Assembly (NCBI RefSeq): GCF_004364585.1
Contig: NZ_SOAN01000002.1
Location: 127,000-190,999 of the forward strand
Length of the DNA stretch: 64,000 nt
Reading direction: 5' to 3'
From: Nesterenkonia aurantiaca
GTDB taxonomy: Bacteria > Actinomycetota > Actinomycetes > Actinomycetales > Micrococcaceae
Shown one piece after another: positions 24,851 to 35,579 of the stretch. Numbering within the stretch: the first letter of the stretch is position 1; the number at the start of each line of letters is the position of its first letter. Position numbers and translations under genes: made by a program. Under the pieces are notes generated by a model. It worked only from the letters and a program-made list of their open reading frames with translations, ran no database searches and was not told the origin of the DNA.

Positions 24851-25387
24851 TCAGCCGTCAGGGGTGAACCGTCGCTGCAGCCTGGAGAGCGAGGCTTCGA
24901 TCCCGCGGCCGTTGCGGGAGTAGACCTTCGAGGCCGTCAGGGCCGCACGTACCGGTCGGAACTGAGTGCGCGCGTCGTAGGACTCGGTGACCACGGTATG
25001 GTCCATGCCCGGCTCCGATGCGGCCATCTCCCAGCGCCACCGGTGCCCCGTGGGCTGGACCCACTCCAGCACGCCGGGCCGCTGCGCCGTCGGCGGCTGT
25101 GCGATCGAGACCCGCAGCCGCAGTCGATAAGGGATGCCGAAGACGCGCATCCGGACGCTGAACCGATCACCGGTGCTCAGCCTGTGCGGTCCGGTGGCCT
25201 GGTTCTGCACGGTGCCCGACCCGTCGATCTCATGGTGCCGATGCGGATCGGCGACCAGCGCGAAGATCTCCTGCGCCGGGGCGGCGACCTCGGCGCTGAA
25301 GGCCACCACGTGCTTGCCCAGGTCCACTCGCTGAGGTGGACGCGGGGCGTCTCGAGGTCCGGAGGGGGCAGGCGTCGGTATGCTCAT
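24851..25387 (-). CDS. SRPBCC (START-like) family protein
   Basis: A 178-residue protein with the helix-grip pattern: HVVAFSAEVAAPAQEIFALVADPHRHHEIDGSG at the start is the usual SRPBCC/polyketide-cyclase N-terminal strand-helix unit, and the last 25 residues form the long C-terminal helix. Such domains bind hydrophobic ligands. The ATG at 25387 is preceded by TAGACT eight bases upstream (leaderless type); a TTG nine bases further upstream is less likely. It diverges from the membrane protein gene at 25490. Confidence 0.75.
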   Translation of the reverse strand: MSIPTPAPSGPRDAPRPPQRVDLGKHVVAFSAEVAAPAQEIFALVADPHRHHEIDGSGTVQNQATGPHRLSTGDRFSVRMRVFGIPYRLRLRVSIAQPPTAQRPGVLEWVQPTGHRWRWEMAASEPGMDHTVVTESYDARTQFRPVRAALTASKVYSRNGRGIEASLSRLQRRFTPDG

Positions 25388-25489
25388 GGGCGCCAAGTCT
25401 AGGCCGAGCGGCCGGAGGCGGACGGTCCGTCCGCTGGGAGTTCACCGCGCCAGCTTGCAAGAAGACCCACCTGCGGCAAGGCTTGGGTA

Positions 25490-26749
25490 GTGACCCGATC
25501 CCCATCCACCCATGGCATGGCCCGCCGGCTCGCGGCGCAGGCCGCGGTGGAGGAGGCCTCCCATCCTGCCGAGACCACCCGGTCCCAGGCCGAGACCCAG
25601 GCCCGGCTTCAGGTGCTCATCGAGTCCCGCGCGATCTGGTGCGCCATCGGTGGTGCGCTCATCGGGCTGGGGCTGGGATTCATCGTGTTCACCGACCACC
25701 GACCTCCGCTGGCCGGGGACGGGTCCATCCAGGTCTTCGGCTCCATCGTCGGCGGGGTCACCGCAGGGCTCGCCTTCCTGCTGGGCTTCTCGCTGAACAC
25801 CCGGTTGGCGAACATCTGGCTGGGGCAGCGACCACGCATCCGCCAGGTGATGGACACCCTGGCGCTGCTGGTGGTGCATTCCTCGATCGCCGTGATGGTC
25901 GCGCTGGGCCTCTTCCGGGTCTTCCAGGAGGCGTTCATCGGGCTGACCGTGGACTATATCGCTGGCGCGGTGCTGCTCGCCATCGTGGGCGGGACCTCCG
26001 GCTATTTCAGCTTCAACTCCGGGGCGCGGATCAATGCGTTCACCCTCTCCACGCTGTTGGCGCTGTTCACCGCCTCCGGGGTGCTGGTCTCGATGATCTT
26101 CGCCGAGAACCCGTTCTGGTGGCACGTGATGTTCTCCGAACTGGGCACCGGCCAGGCGGGACTGACCTCCTTCTGGACCTTCAACACCACGCTGGTGGTC
26201 TCCGGAACGATCATCACCACCCTGACGGCGTTCATCACCCGTGATCTGGAGATCTGGTCCGATCACATCACCGGCACTCGTGCGGAGGCGCTGGAGCAGC
26301 GGCAGGCGGGACGCCGCCGCGGAAACGGCAGCCTGCCCCTGGTCGCGCGGATCAGCGCTGGGTTGAGTCGCCGCGTCTCCAGGCCGCGGATCGGCATGAT
26401 CCGCGCGGTGATGATCAGCATGGGCGTCTGCCTCGCCGGGGTCGGGCTGGTGCCGATCAGCCTGCACCATGACATCCATGTGCTCTTCACCGCCGGCTTC
26501 GGGCTGTCCTTCCTGATCCTGCTGATCGGGATGCCGTACCTGCTGCCTGGTTTCCCGCGCACCTTCTACCTGATCAGCTACCTGGCTGCCGCGGCCGTGG
26601 TCGGTGCCGCGGCGCTGTGGGAGCCCATCGGCTACTACAACCTGACTTCCCTGGAGCTCATCGGCGCCGCTGTCCTGTTCTCCTGGATGGTCGTGTTCAT
26701 CCGAAACATCGCCGCCCTGGTCGCCCAACTGAAAGGTCCCCTCTCATGA
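25490..26749 (+). CDS. polytopic membrane protein, unknown function
   Basis: A 419-residue protein with around ten predicted helices in two groups separated by a charged loop near residues 255-300 (EALEQRQAGRRRGNG). I recognise no transporter signature; the phrase WWHVMFSELGTG recalls DUF998-like proteins, but this is weak. The GTG at 25490 has AAGG about eight bases upstream; an ATG at 25514 is an alternative start. The stop overlaps the start of the following flavoprotein gene (ATGA), so they are translationally coupled, suggesting that both work on one pathway or lipid. Confidence 0.6.
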   Translation: MTRSPSTHGMARRLAAQAAVEEASHPAETTRSQAETQARLQVLIESRAIWCAIGGALIGLGLGFIVFTDHRPPLAGDGSIQVFGSIVGGVTAGLAFLLGFSLNTRLANIWLGQRPRIRQVMDTLALLVVHSSIAVMVALGLFRVFQEAFIGLTVDYIAGAVLLAIVGGTSGYFSFNSGARINAFTLSTLLALFTASGVLVSMIFAENPFWWHVMFSELGTGQAGLTSFWTFNTTLVVSGTIITTLTAFITRDLEIWSDHITGTRAEALEQRQAGRRRGNGSLPLVARISAGLSRRVSRPRIGMIRAVMISMGVCLAGVGLVPISLHHDIHVLFTAGFGLSFLILLIGMPYLLPGFPRTFYLISYLAAAAVVGAAALWEPIGYYNLTSLELIGAAVLFSWMVVFIRNIAALVAQLKGPLS

Positions 26750-28326
26750 TGCGAGCCGCCGTTGTAGGGTCCGGTCCCAATGGGCTGACCGCCGCCTGCC
26801 TGCTGGCCCAGGCCGGCTGGGAGGTCACCGTCTACGAGGCGGCCGACGCTCCCGGCGGTGCGATGCGTTCGGCGGAGCTGTTCGCCGGGGAGCTCGGTGC
26901 GGTGGGCTCGGGAGGTGCGGTGCCCGGTGGGGAGGGCGTGATCAGCGACCTGGGAGCCAGCGTGTTCCCCTTCGGCCCGCCACCGGTCCCCGGTCTGGCC
27001 CGGCACGGCCTGGAGTACCTGCACCCTCCGATCCCCGCGGCCCATGGGCTCGACGACGGCGCCGCACCGGCCCTGCTGCACTCCTCGGTGCGGGCCACCG
27101 CGGAGGGGCTGGGTCCCGACGGCGCCGCCTGGACCAGGGTCTTCGGTCCGGTGGCGCGGGACTGGGACCAGGTGCTGCGCGCCGGAATGACCCCGATCAC
27201 CGCGCCGTGGTCCAATCTGCAGTCCGACAGTGCCGCGCGTCGGCTGCAGTCCCTGGCGCAGATCGGGGTCCGCGGCGCCTGGCCCTCGACCTGGTTGCAG
27301 CAGATCTTCGCCCAGGCACCGGCGAAGGCGCTCTTCGCCGGACTCGCCGCGCATGCCACCACGGATCTGCGCCGACCCTTGACCTCGGCATTCGGGCTGC
27401 TGCTGGGTGCCGCCGCGCAGGTCAACGGCTGGCCGGTGGCCCGCGGCGGCTCTGGTGCGGTGGTGCGCGCGCTGGTGGCGGAGCTGGAGTCCCATGGCGG
27501 CAGGGTGCTCACCGGCCGCAGGATCACCGGGTTGGATGATCTGCGCGAACCCGGGAGAGCCGGCGTCTCCGGCCATGTCCCTGACGCGGTGCTGCTGGAC
27601 CTGACCCCGGCGCAGCTGCGCAGCTTCGGCGGGCTGCGACTGCCACGCGGATACTCACGGGCGCTGCGCCGGTGGAACTACGGCACCGGCATCGTGAAGG
27701 TCGACTATCTGCTGGAAGGTCCGATCCCGTGGCGACATGAGTCAATGGGCCGGGCCGGCACGGTCCACCTCGGCGGCGGAGCTCGGCAGATGGCGACCGC
27801 AGAGGCCGCCGCGGTGCGCGGCACCCTGCCTGGGCGGCCCTATGTGCTGCTGGCCCAGCCCAGTGTGGCGGATCCTTCCCGGACCCCGGATGAGCGCACC
27901 GTGGCCTGGGCCTACGCCCATGTCCCCGGCGGGCTCGGCGGTCCCGCGTCGGCCCGCGTGGTGAGGATGATCGAGGCCGAGATCGAGGCCCAGGCCCCTG
28001 GATTCGGCGGCTCCGTCCAGGCCCGGAAGCTGTGGAGCCCCGCGGCCCTGCAGGAGTGGAACCCCAACCTGGTGGGTGGTTCGATCAGCGCCGGCGCCCC
28101 GACGCTGCGGCAGTTCCTGGCCCGCCCAGCGCTGCGCGCCGACCCCTACCGGGTGCCGCGGGCCGGGGATGCGGCGCCGGGCACCCCCGAGGGCGTCCCG
28201 CACGGTCCGATCGACGGGGCGCAGGGCCCCGAGGTCTACCTCTGCTCCGCCGCCACGCCTCCGGGAGGGGGAGCTCACGGCATGGCCGGGTTCCACGCCG
28301 CCCAATCGGTGCTGCGCCGGCACTGA
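26746..28326 (+). CDS. phytoene dehydrogenase-like FAD-dependent oxidoreductase
   Basis: The 526-residue protein begins RAAVVGSGPNGLTAACLLAQAGWEVTVYEA, an N-terminal FAD-binding GxGxxG fold typical of the CrtI/NAD(P)-FAD oxidoreductase group. GGSGAVVRALVAELESHGGRV is the matching middle block, and YLCSAATPPGGGAHGMAGFHAAQSVL is the C-terminal dinucleotide region. Actinobacterial members of this type often desaturate or saturate isoprenoids, but no carotenoid gene is nearby. It starts by four-base overlap with the upstream membrane protein. The stop lies at the start of a 17-bp direct duplication. Confidence 0.85.
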   Translation: MMRAAVVGSGPNGLTAACLLAQAGWEVTVYEAADAPGGAMRSAELFAGELGAVGSGGAVPGGEGVISDLGASVFPFGPPPVPGLARHGLEYLHPPIPAAHGLDDGAAPALLHSSVRATAEGLGPDGAAWTRVFGPVARDWDQVLRAGMTPITAPWSNLQSDSAARRLQSLAQIGVRGAWPSTWLQQIFAQAPAKALFAGLAAHATTDLRRPLTSAFGLLLGAAAQVNGWPVARGGSGAVVRALVAELESHGGRVLTGRRITGLDDLREPGRAGVSGHVPDAVLLDLTPAQLRSFGGLRLPRGYSRALRRWNYGTGIVKVDYLLEGPIPWRHESMGRAGTVHLGGGARQMATAEAAAVRGTLPGRPYVLLAQPSVADPSRTPDERTVAWAYAHVPGGLGGPASARVVRMIEAEIEAQAPGFGGSVQARKLWSPAALQEWNPNLVGGSISAGAPTLRQFLARPALRADPYRVPRAGDAAPGTPEGVPHGPIDGAQGPEVYLCSAATPPGGGAHGMAGFHAAQSVLRRH

Positions 28327-28354
28327 GCCCGGCGCCGCACTGAGCCCGGCGCCG
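28321..28354. repeat. 17-bp direct duplication containing the stop codon
   Basis: CACTGAGCCCGGCGCCG occurs at 28321-28337 and again at 28338-28354. The first copy carries the flavoprotein stop TGA (28324); the second repeats TGA 17 bp later in another frame. Confidence 0.9.
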
Positions 28355-28360
28355 CCGGGG

Positions 28361-29047
28361 TCAGAATCCGCTGAACGCCAGCAGCCCGGCGACCACCATC
28401 ATGATGGCGCCGACGAAGATGTCGAGCACCTGCCAGGTGCGCGGCCGGTTCAGCCACTTGGAGAGCACCGCGCCGCCGAGGGCCAGCGAGCTGAACCAGA
28501 GGATCGAGGCGATCACGGCGCCTGCCGCGAAGAGCCAGCGCTGATCCCCGAAGGTGTTGGCCATGGTGCCCAGCACCACCATGGTGTCCACCCAGGCGTG
28601 CGGATTCAGGATGCTCACGCTGAGCCCGGTGGCAGCGATCGATGAGATCCGGGTGACCTGGACCTGCTGCGCCTGCTTCAGGGCGGTGCCGCCCGAGCCG
28701 GAGGGGGAGGGGGCGTCGTCGTCCTGGCTGGAGAGCTCGACATGGACCCCGGGCTTCAGCGCCTGCCCCGCGCGGCGGGCGGAGCGGAAGGAGCGGTAGG
28801 CGAACCAGGTCAGATAGGACACGCCCAGCCAGCGCAGCACCTCCATCAGCCAGGGCGCATGATCGAGCACCGCCCCGACGCCGGCGGTGCCCAGTGCGAT
28901 CAGCGCGATGTCGCCGAAGACGCAGCAGGCCACCGCCAGCAGCACGCGGTCGCGGCGCAGGCCCTGGCGCAGCAGCCAGGCGCTCTGCGGGCCGATCGCG
29001 ACGATGAGGGCCAGGCAGGTCAGGAGTCCGGTGAGCAGGATGGTCAT
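28361..29047 (-). CDS. lysE: LysE/ArgO family amino-acid exporter
   Basis: A 228-residue protein with six predicted helices. LLTCLALIVAIGPQSAWLLRQGLRRD near the start and SILNPHAWVDTMVVLGTM in the second half match LysE (GPQ and NPH motifs), the lysine/arginine exporter of actinobacteria. The central loop is longer than usual and Ser/Asp-rich (about residues 105-125). The frame runs upstream to 29089, but the ATG at 29047 begins the first helix. It diverges from a LysG-like activator gene across 94 bp with a palindrome, so lysine- or arginine-induced export is likely. Confidence 0.9.
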   Translation of the reverse strand: MTILLTGLLTCLALIVAIGPQSAWLLRQGLRRDRVLLAVACCVFGDIALIALGTAGVGAVLDHAPWLMEVLRWLGVSYLTWFAYRSFRSARRAGQALKPGVHVELSSQDDDAPSPSGSGGTALKQAQQVQVTRISSIAATGLSVSILNPHAWVDTMVVLGTMANTFGDQRWLFAAGAVIASILWFSSLALGGAVLSKWLNRPRTWQVLDIFVGAIMMVVAGLLAFSGF

Positions 29048-29093
29048 GACTCCATCGTGGGCCCCGCACCACCATCCGCACCAGCTCATGATC

Positions 29094-29108
29094 CTTCACT
29101 ATCTGAAG
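29094..29108. promoter_or_regulatory. candidate LysG operator
   Basis: CTTCA-CTATC-TGAAG is a perfect 5-bp inverted repeat with a 5-base spacer. It has the T-N11-A geometry of LysR-type sites and lies in the 94-bp lysE-lysG gap. TAGCCT at 29130-29135 is a likely -10 for the leaderless LysG gene. Confidence 0.6.
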
Positions 29109-29141
29109 CAACGCTTCATATTTGAGCGGTAGCCTTGGGGC

Positions 29142-30035
29142 ATGAACACTGATCACCTGCGGGCCTTCGTCGCGGCGGTGGATGAGGGGACCTTCGATGC
29201 CGCCGCCGCGCTGCTGCAGATCTCCGGCTCCGCCTTCTCCCAGCGGATCAAGGCACTGGAGCGGGAGGTGGGCCACGTGCTCGTCACCCGCACCGTCCCG
29301 GTGGTGCCCACCGAATCCGGGGCGGAGCTGCTGCGAATCGCGCGGCAGACCGTGATGCTCGAAGACGAGGCGCGGCGCAGCCTGGGTTTCCATCGGATTC
29401 CCGGGGAGGCGGCCCCGACGGTGACCCTCTCGGTGGCCGTGAACGCAGATTCCCTGGCCAGCTGGTTCCTGCGGGTGCTGCAGGAGGCCGCCACCTGGGA
29501 CGACGTGGAGCTGCACTTCTATGCGGAGGACCAGGAGCACACCCATGAGCTGCTCCGCAACGGCACCGTGGCGGCGGCGGTGGCCGAGAATCCCGCACCG
29601 GTCTCCGGGTGTCGCTCCACCGTGCTGGGCGTCATGCGCTACTGGCCGGTGGCCAGCACCGAGCTGCTGGACCGGCACCGGTCGCCCTCCGGAACGGTGG
29701 ACTGGCATCGGGTCCCGCTGGTGGAATACGGCATCCGCGATTCGCTCCAGCGCGCCGGGCTGCGCCGACTGGGCGTCACCGGGACTCCGGCGACGCATAT
29801 GGTCCCCTCGGTGGAGGCCTATAACGCGGCCGTGGGCTACGGTCTGGGCTGGGGGATGATTCCGGAGTCGATGATGCCGCCCGGGGTGATGGAGGGAACT
29901 CACCGTGATCTGGCGATCGTCGAGGAGATCGGGCTGCAGGAGACCACGCTGCACTGGCAGCACTGGTCCAGCACCACCTCCGCGATGGACCGACTGAGTG
30001 CGGCGGTACACCGGGCTGCCGCGCGGATGCGCTGA
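29142..30035 (+). CDS. lysG: LysR-type regulator of LysE (ArgP/LysG-like)
   Basis: A 297-residue regulator. The N-terminus (DHLRAFVAAVDEGTFDAAAA, then LQISGSAFSQRIKALEREVG) is the LysR winged helix, and the exact style with ISGSAFSQRIKALE is typical of ArgP/IciA/LysG. The C-terminal effector domain would sense lysine, arginine or similar. Divergence from lysE supports the role. The message looks leaderless (TAGCCT six bases before ATG). A 15-bp tandem repeat follows about 40 bp after the stop. Confidence 0.9.
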   Translation: MNTDHLRAFVAAVDEGTFDAAAALLQISGSAFSQRIKALEREVGHVLVTRTVPVVPTESGAELLRIARQTVMLEDEARRSLGFHRIPGEAAPTVTLSVAVNADSLASWFLRVLQEAATWDDVELHFYAEDQEHTHELLRNGTVAAAVAENPAPVSGCRSTVLGVMRYWPVASTELLDRHRSPSGTVDWHRVPLVEYGIRDSLQRAGLRRLGVTGTPATHMVPSVEAYNAAVGYGLGWGMIPESMMPPGVMEGTHRDLAIVEEIGLQETTLHWQHWSSTTSAMDRLSAAVHRAAARMR

Positions 30036-30072
30036 GCGCCGCGTCGGATGCCCCGCTCGGCGCGGCGTGGGC

Positions 30073-30130
30073 TGCTCGGCACTGGACCGCTCGGCACTGG
30101 ACCGCGCGGCATTGGACCGCGCGGCACGGC
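30073..30130. repeat. 15-bp tandem repeat, about 3.7 copies
   Basis: GCTCGGCACTGGACC occurs at 30073-30087 and 30088-30102, followed by GCGCGGCATTGGACC at 30103-30117 and a partial copy. It lies between the LysG gene and the LLM flavoprotein gene. Confidence 0.9.
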
Positions 30131-30155
30131 GACGGTGGACCAAGAAATCTCCAAG

Positions 30156-30173
30156 TCCTTCAAATTTTGAGGA
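30156..30173 (+). promoter_or_regulatory. imperfect palindrome upstream of LLM gene
   Basis: TCCTTCAAATTTTGAGGA (30156-30173) is an 18-bp near-palindrome, seven of nine pairs matching. It is AT-rich in a GC-rich region, 33 bp before the LLM start at 30206, and may be an operator or part of the promoter. Confidence 0.35.
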
Positions 30174-30205
30174 ATGGAGTGGGAAACGCCGGTGTTGCAC
30201 CAGCC

Positions 30206-31279
30206 ATGACCATCAGCACAGAGCGCCACAGCGACCAGTTCGAACTCGGCCTGCACACCTTCGGGGACGTCACCAAGACCCTCGACGGCGAGCAGGACGT
30301 GCCGCAGCCCCAGGTGCTGCGCAATGTCCTGGCAGAGGCCAAGATGGCCGACGCCTCGGGGGTCGACGTGATCGGCATCGGCGAACACCACCGCCCCGAC
30401 TACGCCATCTCGGCACCCGATGTGGTGCTCTCCGCGATCGGCGCGGCCACGGAGCGAATCAAGCTCACCTCCGCCGTCACCGTGCTCTCCTCCGATGACC
30501 CGGTCCGGGTCTACCAGCGCTTCGCCACCATCGACGGGCTCACCAACGGTCGCGCCGAGGTCTCCCTGGGCCGCGGCTCGTTCATCGAGTCCTACCCGCT
30601 CTTCGGCTACGACCTCTCCGACTACGAGCAGCTCTTCGAGGAGAAGGTCGAGCTGTTCAACCGGCTGCGCTCCGAGGGCCCGATCAGCTGGCAGGGCAAG
30701 ACCCGTGGCTCGCTGAAGAACCAGGAGATCTACCCCAAGACCGATCACGAGCACGGACTGCCTACCTGGATCGCCGTGGGCGGCACCCCCAATTCGGTGG
30801 TCCGGGCCGCCCGTCACGGGCTCGGCCTGGAGCTGGCGATCATCGGCGGAGCTCCGGAGCGCTTCCGGCCGCTGGCCCAGCTCTACCAGAAGGCGCTCGA
30901 TGAGTTTGGTCACAGCGGCGACCGCCGGATCGCGGTGCACTCCCACGGATTCGTGGCACCCACCGACGAGGAGGCGCTGGACGTCTTCTACCCCTCCTGG
31001 GCCGAGTCGATGGCGAAGCTCGGCCGCGAGCGCGGCTGGGGCAACGGCCACCCCTCCCGGGCGCAGTTCGAGCAGGAGGTCCACCAGGGAGCCCTATATG
31101 TAGGCTCTCCCGAGACGGTGGCCAGGAAGATCGCACGGACCCAGAAGCTGCTGGGCAACAGCCGCTTCGGCATGAAGTACGGCAATGCCAGCCTGGCCCA
31201 CGAGCACATGATGAGCGCCGTCGAGCTCTATGGCACCCAGGTCAAGCCCCTGGTGCTGGACATGCTCAGCGACTCCTGA
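30206..31279 (+). CDS. LLM-class F420/FMN-dependent oxidoreductase
   Basis: A 357-residue protein with the bacterial-luciferase TIM-barrel motifs: GVDVIGIGEHHRPDYAIS, RIKLTSAVTVLSSDDPVRV, DGLTNGRAEVSLGRGSF and, near the end, GSPETVARKIA. The subgroup resembles CE1758-type oxidoreductases that use FMN with small organic substrates. The start at 30206 is chosen because the family begins there; an in-frame TTG at 30167 lacks support. There is no strong ribosome site. Substrate and cofactor (FMN or F420) cannot be settled. Confidence 0.85.
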   Translation: MTISTERHSDQFELGLHTFGDVTKTLDGEQDVPQPQVLRNVLAEAKMADASGVDVIGIGEHHRPDYAISAPDVVLSAIGAATERIKLTSAVTVLSSDDPVRVYQRFATIDGLTNGRAEVSLGRGSFIESYPLFGYDLSDYEQLFEEKVELFNRLRSEGPISWQGKTRGSLKNQEIYPKTDHEHGLPTWIAVGGTPNSVVRAARHGLGLELAIIGGAPERFRPLAQLYQKALDEFGHSGDRRIAVHSHGFVAPTDEEALDVFYPSWAESMAKLGRERGWGNGHPSRAQFEQEVHQGALYVGSPETVARKIARTQKLLGNSRFGMKYGNASLAHEHMMSAVELYGTQVKPLVLDMLSDS

Positions 31280-31286
31280 GCGCGTC

Positions 31287-31331
31287 CCGAGGTGGTGTCA
31301 GCGCCCCCTGGGCGCGCGGATACCACCTCGG
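31287..31331 (+). terminator. nested inverted repeat between LLM gene and 31354 gene
   Basis: CCGAGGTGGT (31287-31296) and ACCACCTCGG (31322-31331) are perfect 10-bp arms. Between them GCGCCC and GGGCGC form a second small hairpin. It lies 8 bp after the LLM stop and ends 11 bp before the TACGGT -10-like element of the next gene, so it could act as terminator, operator or both. Confidence 0.55.
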
Positions 31332-31353
31332 AACTGGGCGGTACGGTGGTTCC

Positions 31354-32520
31354 ATGGCAGCGCAGGAGACGCACGAGGATGCGGATGAGAAGCCCGGCAC
31401 CGGAACGGCCCCAGGACAGCAGGACACCCAGAACCAGGGACAGGTCGATCAGTACCCCGAGACAGACCTCCCGGTCCGCGACGGCAGCATCGTGGTCTAC
31501 TCCGATCCAGGACGCACCTCGCTTCTGGTGCGCAAGATGCTGCAACAGCCCCAGCGCGGCCGCCGTGCCGGCTGGGCCCGCGGGGCCGAGGTCACCCAGG
31601 AGCAGGTGCTGATCCCGCTGCGCGAAGACGCCACGCTCGACCTGGTGGTGGCCAAGCGCTGGGCCCGGGAGTCTGAGGCCGATATGACGGTGATCGTCAC
31701 CGAGATCCCGCGCATGGCCGGTGAGCGGCCCAAGACCGCGGAGCTGCATTTTTCGGAGCGGCTCGCGATCATCTCGCTGCCCGCGCTGGGGCCGGCCTTC
31801 ATCAGGCACTCGCTGCGCCGGGAGCTGCACCGGGTGGTCACCGCCCTGCTGAACGAGTCCGTGGACGCTGCGCGCCAGTACGGCGGGTACTACGCACACG
31901 TCGAGGAGCAGAAGGGCGACGACACGTTCTTCATCTCCCCGGGGATGCTCTTCCCCGGTCGGCTGTGGATGACCCTGGGAATGGTCGCGGCCAACGAGCC
32001 GCTCTGGTCCCTGCCCAAACTCTCCGGCGTCTTCGCCGCCGCGGCCGCCACCGGGGCCTTCGGCATCTTCTTCACCACGATCTGGGAGATGGCGAACTTC
32101 CTGCCGCACTGGCGCCTTGCCATCGTCTCGGTGACCGCCGTCAGCATCGTCAGCGCCTGGCTGATCATCAGCAATCGGCTCTGGGACCGGTCCGCCGTCG
32201 TCGGGGGCGCCCGAGAAGCCGCGATGTACAACATCTCCACCGTGGTGAGCCTGCTGGCCAGCGTCACCGCGCTCTACCTGGTGCTCTTCAGCTCGATCCT
32301 GGTGGTCGGGCTGCTGCTGATCGAACCTGGGTACATGGCTGAGATCCTGGGGGAGGGCACCGGGTTCATGAACTATGTGGAGATCGCCTGGCTCTCGGCG
32401 TCGCTGGGCACCTTCGCCGGCGCCATCGGGGCGAACTTCGATGACAGCGTGGACCTGAAGAACCTCACCCAGGGATCCCGCGAGCTGCAGCGCTACCCCA
32501 AGGACGCCGAGCAGCGCTGA
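31354..32520 (+). CDS. membrane protein with N-terminal soluble domain (paralog of 56929-57984)
   Basis: A 388-residue protein. An acidic disordered N-terminus (about 40 residues) leads to a soluble alpha/beta part with REDATLDLVVAK and VIVTEIPR near residues 90-120. Four helices occupy about 220-345, including AATGAFGIFFTTIWEMAN and SLGTFAGAIGANFDDSVDL. The gene at 56929-57984 encodes the same architecture and motifs (TEIPR, TGAFGIFYSSIWQMAD, FAGAIGSSFDSGADL), so they are paralogs. I know no function. The start is preceded by TACGGT six bases upstream (leaderless type). A nested inverted repeat lies just before it. Confidence 0.7.
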   Translation: MAAQETHEDADEKPGTGTAPGQQDTQNQGQVDQYPETDLPVRDGSIVVYSDPGRTSLLVRKMLQQPQRGRRAGWARGAEVTQEQVLIPLREDATLDLVVAKRWARESEADMTVIVTEIPRMAGERPKTAELHFSERLAIISLPALGPAFIRHSLRRELHRVVTALLNESVDAARQYGGYYAHVEEQKGDDTFFISPGMLFPGRLWMTLGMVAANEPLWSLPKLSGVFAAAAATGAFGIFFTTIWEMANFLPHWRLAIVSVTAVSIVSAWLIISNRLWDRSAVVGGAREAAMYNISTVVSLLASVTALYLVLFSSILVVGLLLIEPGYMAEILGEGTGFMNYVEIAWLSASLGTFAGAIGANFDDSVDLKNLTQGSRELQRYPKDAEQR

Positions 32521-32540
32521 GGCCTGCTGGTCTGGTCCGG

Positions 32541-33080
32541 CTAGCCGAGGAAGGTCAGTCCCCAGATCGCGAGCAGGCCGAACCCGGCGCCCCAGAGGAT
32601 CACCGAGACCAGCATCCAGGCCATGACTGCGTGCCGTGATGCGCCGAAGGAGACCATCAGCGGGGCGGTGAACTGGCTGGGCAGCGCGAGCGGCCCCAGG
32701 ATCGAGACCCCCGGCACGCCGAAGCGATCGAAGATCCTGCGGACCTTCTCGCGCTTGGCAGACTTCTCCGGGTCCATCTGCTGCGGGCGCTTGTGCAGGA
32801 CCGCGGTGCGCACCCAGTGGGCGACGTAGACGACCAGGATCAGCGAGAGCATGTTCCCGATGACGGCGGCGAGGATCGCCACGGCCGGGTTCATCCCGGC
32901 GAGGATCCCGATCGGGGCGCCGAAGAAGGACTCCACAAAGGGAATGGCAGAGACCAGGATGACCCCAAGCCACTGCAGCGCCGGGGGCATGCCCTGGGTC
33001 CACTCCTGCAGGCCCAGGACCCAGTTGTCCTCGCCGGTGGTGGAGGCGAGCTCTGTGGCAAGTGTGAGTGATTCAAGCAT
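32541..33080 (-). CDS. small multidrug export-like membrane protein (COG2426 type)
   Basis: A 179-residue protein with four to five predicted helices. WLGVILVSAIPFVESFFGAPIGILAGMNP, AVIGNMLSLILVVYVA and the cytosolic stretch RRIFDRFGVPGVSILGPLALPSQFTAP match the putative small multidrug export protein family (COG2426). Frames extend upstream to 33194, but those residues are non-homologous and overlap the TetR control region, so the ATG at 33080 is chosen. It diverges from the TetR/MFS efflux unit and may share its regulation through the palindromes at 33139-33201. Confidence 0.75.
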   Translation of the reverse strand: MLESLTLATELASTTGEDNWVLGLQEWTQGMPPALQWLGVILVSAIPFVESFFGAPIGILAGMNPAVAILAAVIGNMLSLILVVYVAHWVRTAVLHKRPQQMDPEKSAKREKVRRIFDRFGVPGVSILGPLALPSQFTAPLMVSFGASRHAVMAWMLVSVILWGAGFGLLAIWGLTFLG

Positions 33081-33156
33081 TGCTCCATTATTTCGCAGGA
33101 CCGCCCGCGTCACGTCAGCCCGAGGGGTGATCTGCAGATGCACCCAGGTGCGTACG

Positions 33157-33196
33157 TGCACTTGTGCAAAGTTATACTGATGCATAAGATGCACTA

Positions 33197-33201
<5 letters not shown>
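33157..33201. promoter_or_regulatory. paired TetR operators flanking a -10 element
   Basis: TGCACTTGTGCA (33157-33168) and TGCACTAGTGCA (33190-33201) are 12-bp palindromes of one consensus, 33 bp apart from start to start. TATACT at 33173-33178 lies between them as a -10. The second palindrome covers the GTG start of the TetR gene at 33197. A weaker third site, TGCACCCAGGTGCG, is at 33139-33152. This layout strongly suggests self-repression by the downstream TetR protein. Confidence 0.8.
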
Positions 33202-35412
<2,211 letters not shown>

Positions 35413-35495
35413 GCCGGGTCAGCGCCCGCGCGCGCCGCGCTCCCGCGTCCCCCTCCCCGCGCCGCGCCCCCGCGCCCGGTTCCGCGCCCCCCCGC

Positions 35496-35568
35496 CATCG
35501 ATTGTGCAATTTGATCGCCGGAACGACTGAATTCCGGTGAAAAACCTGCACAGATTGCACACTCGATG
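35496..35568. repeat. 73-bp palindromic repeat, copy A
   Basis: The element begins CATCGATTGTGCAAT and ends ATTGCACACTCGATG, so its ends pair over about 14 bases with one mismatch. An inner stem forms from CGCCGGAA and TTCCGGTG. Copy B at 36599-36671 is 73 bp too, with about seven differences, in the same orientation. It lies 11 bp beyond the stop of the membrane protein gene at 35580. Confidence 0.9.
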
Positions 35569-35579
35569 CCGGCGGGTGA

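Noticed and set aside
28275-30200. 641-codon minus-strand frame across lysE and lysG
   Set aside because: It includes the complement of the LysG gene and a shifted frame of the LysE gene; the two real genes have clear motifs.
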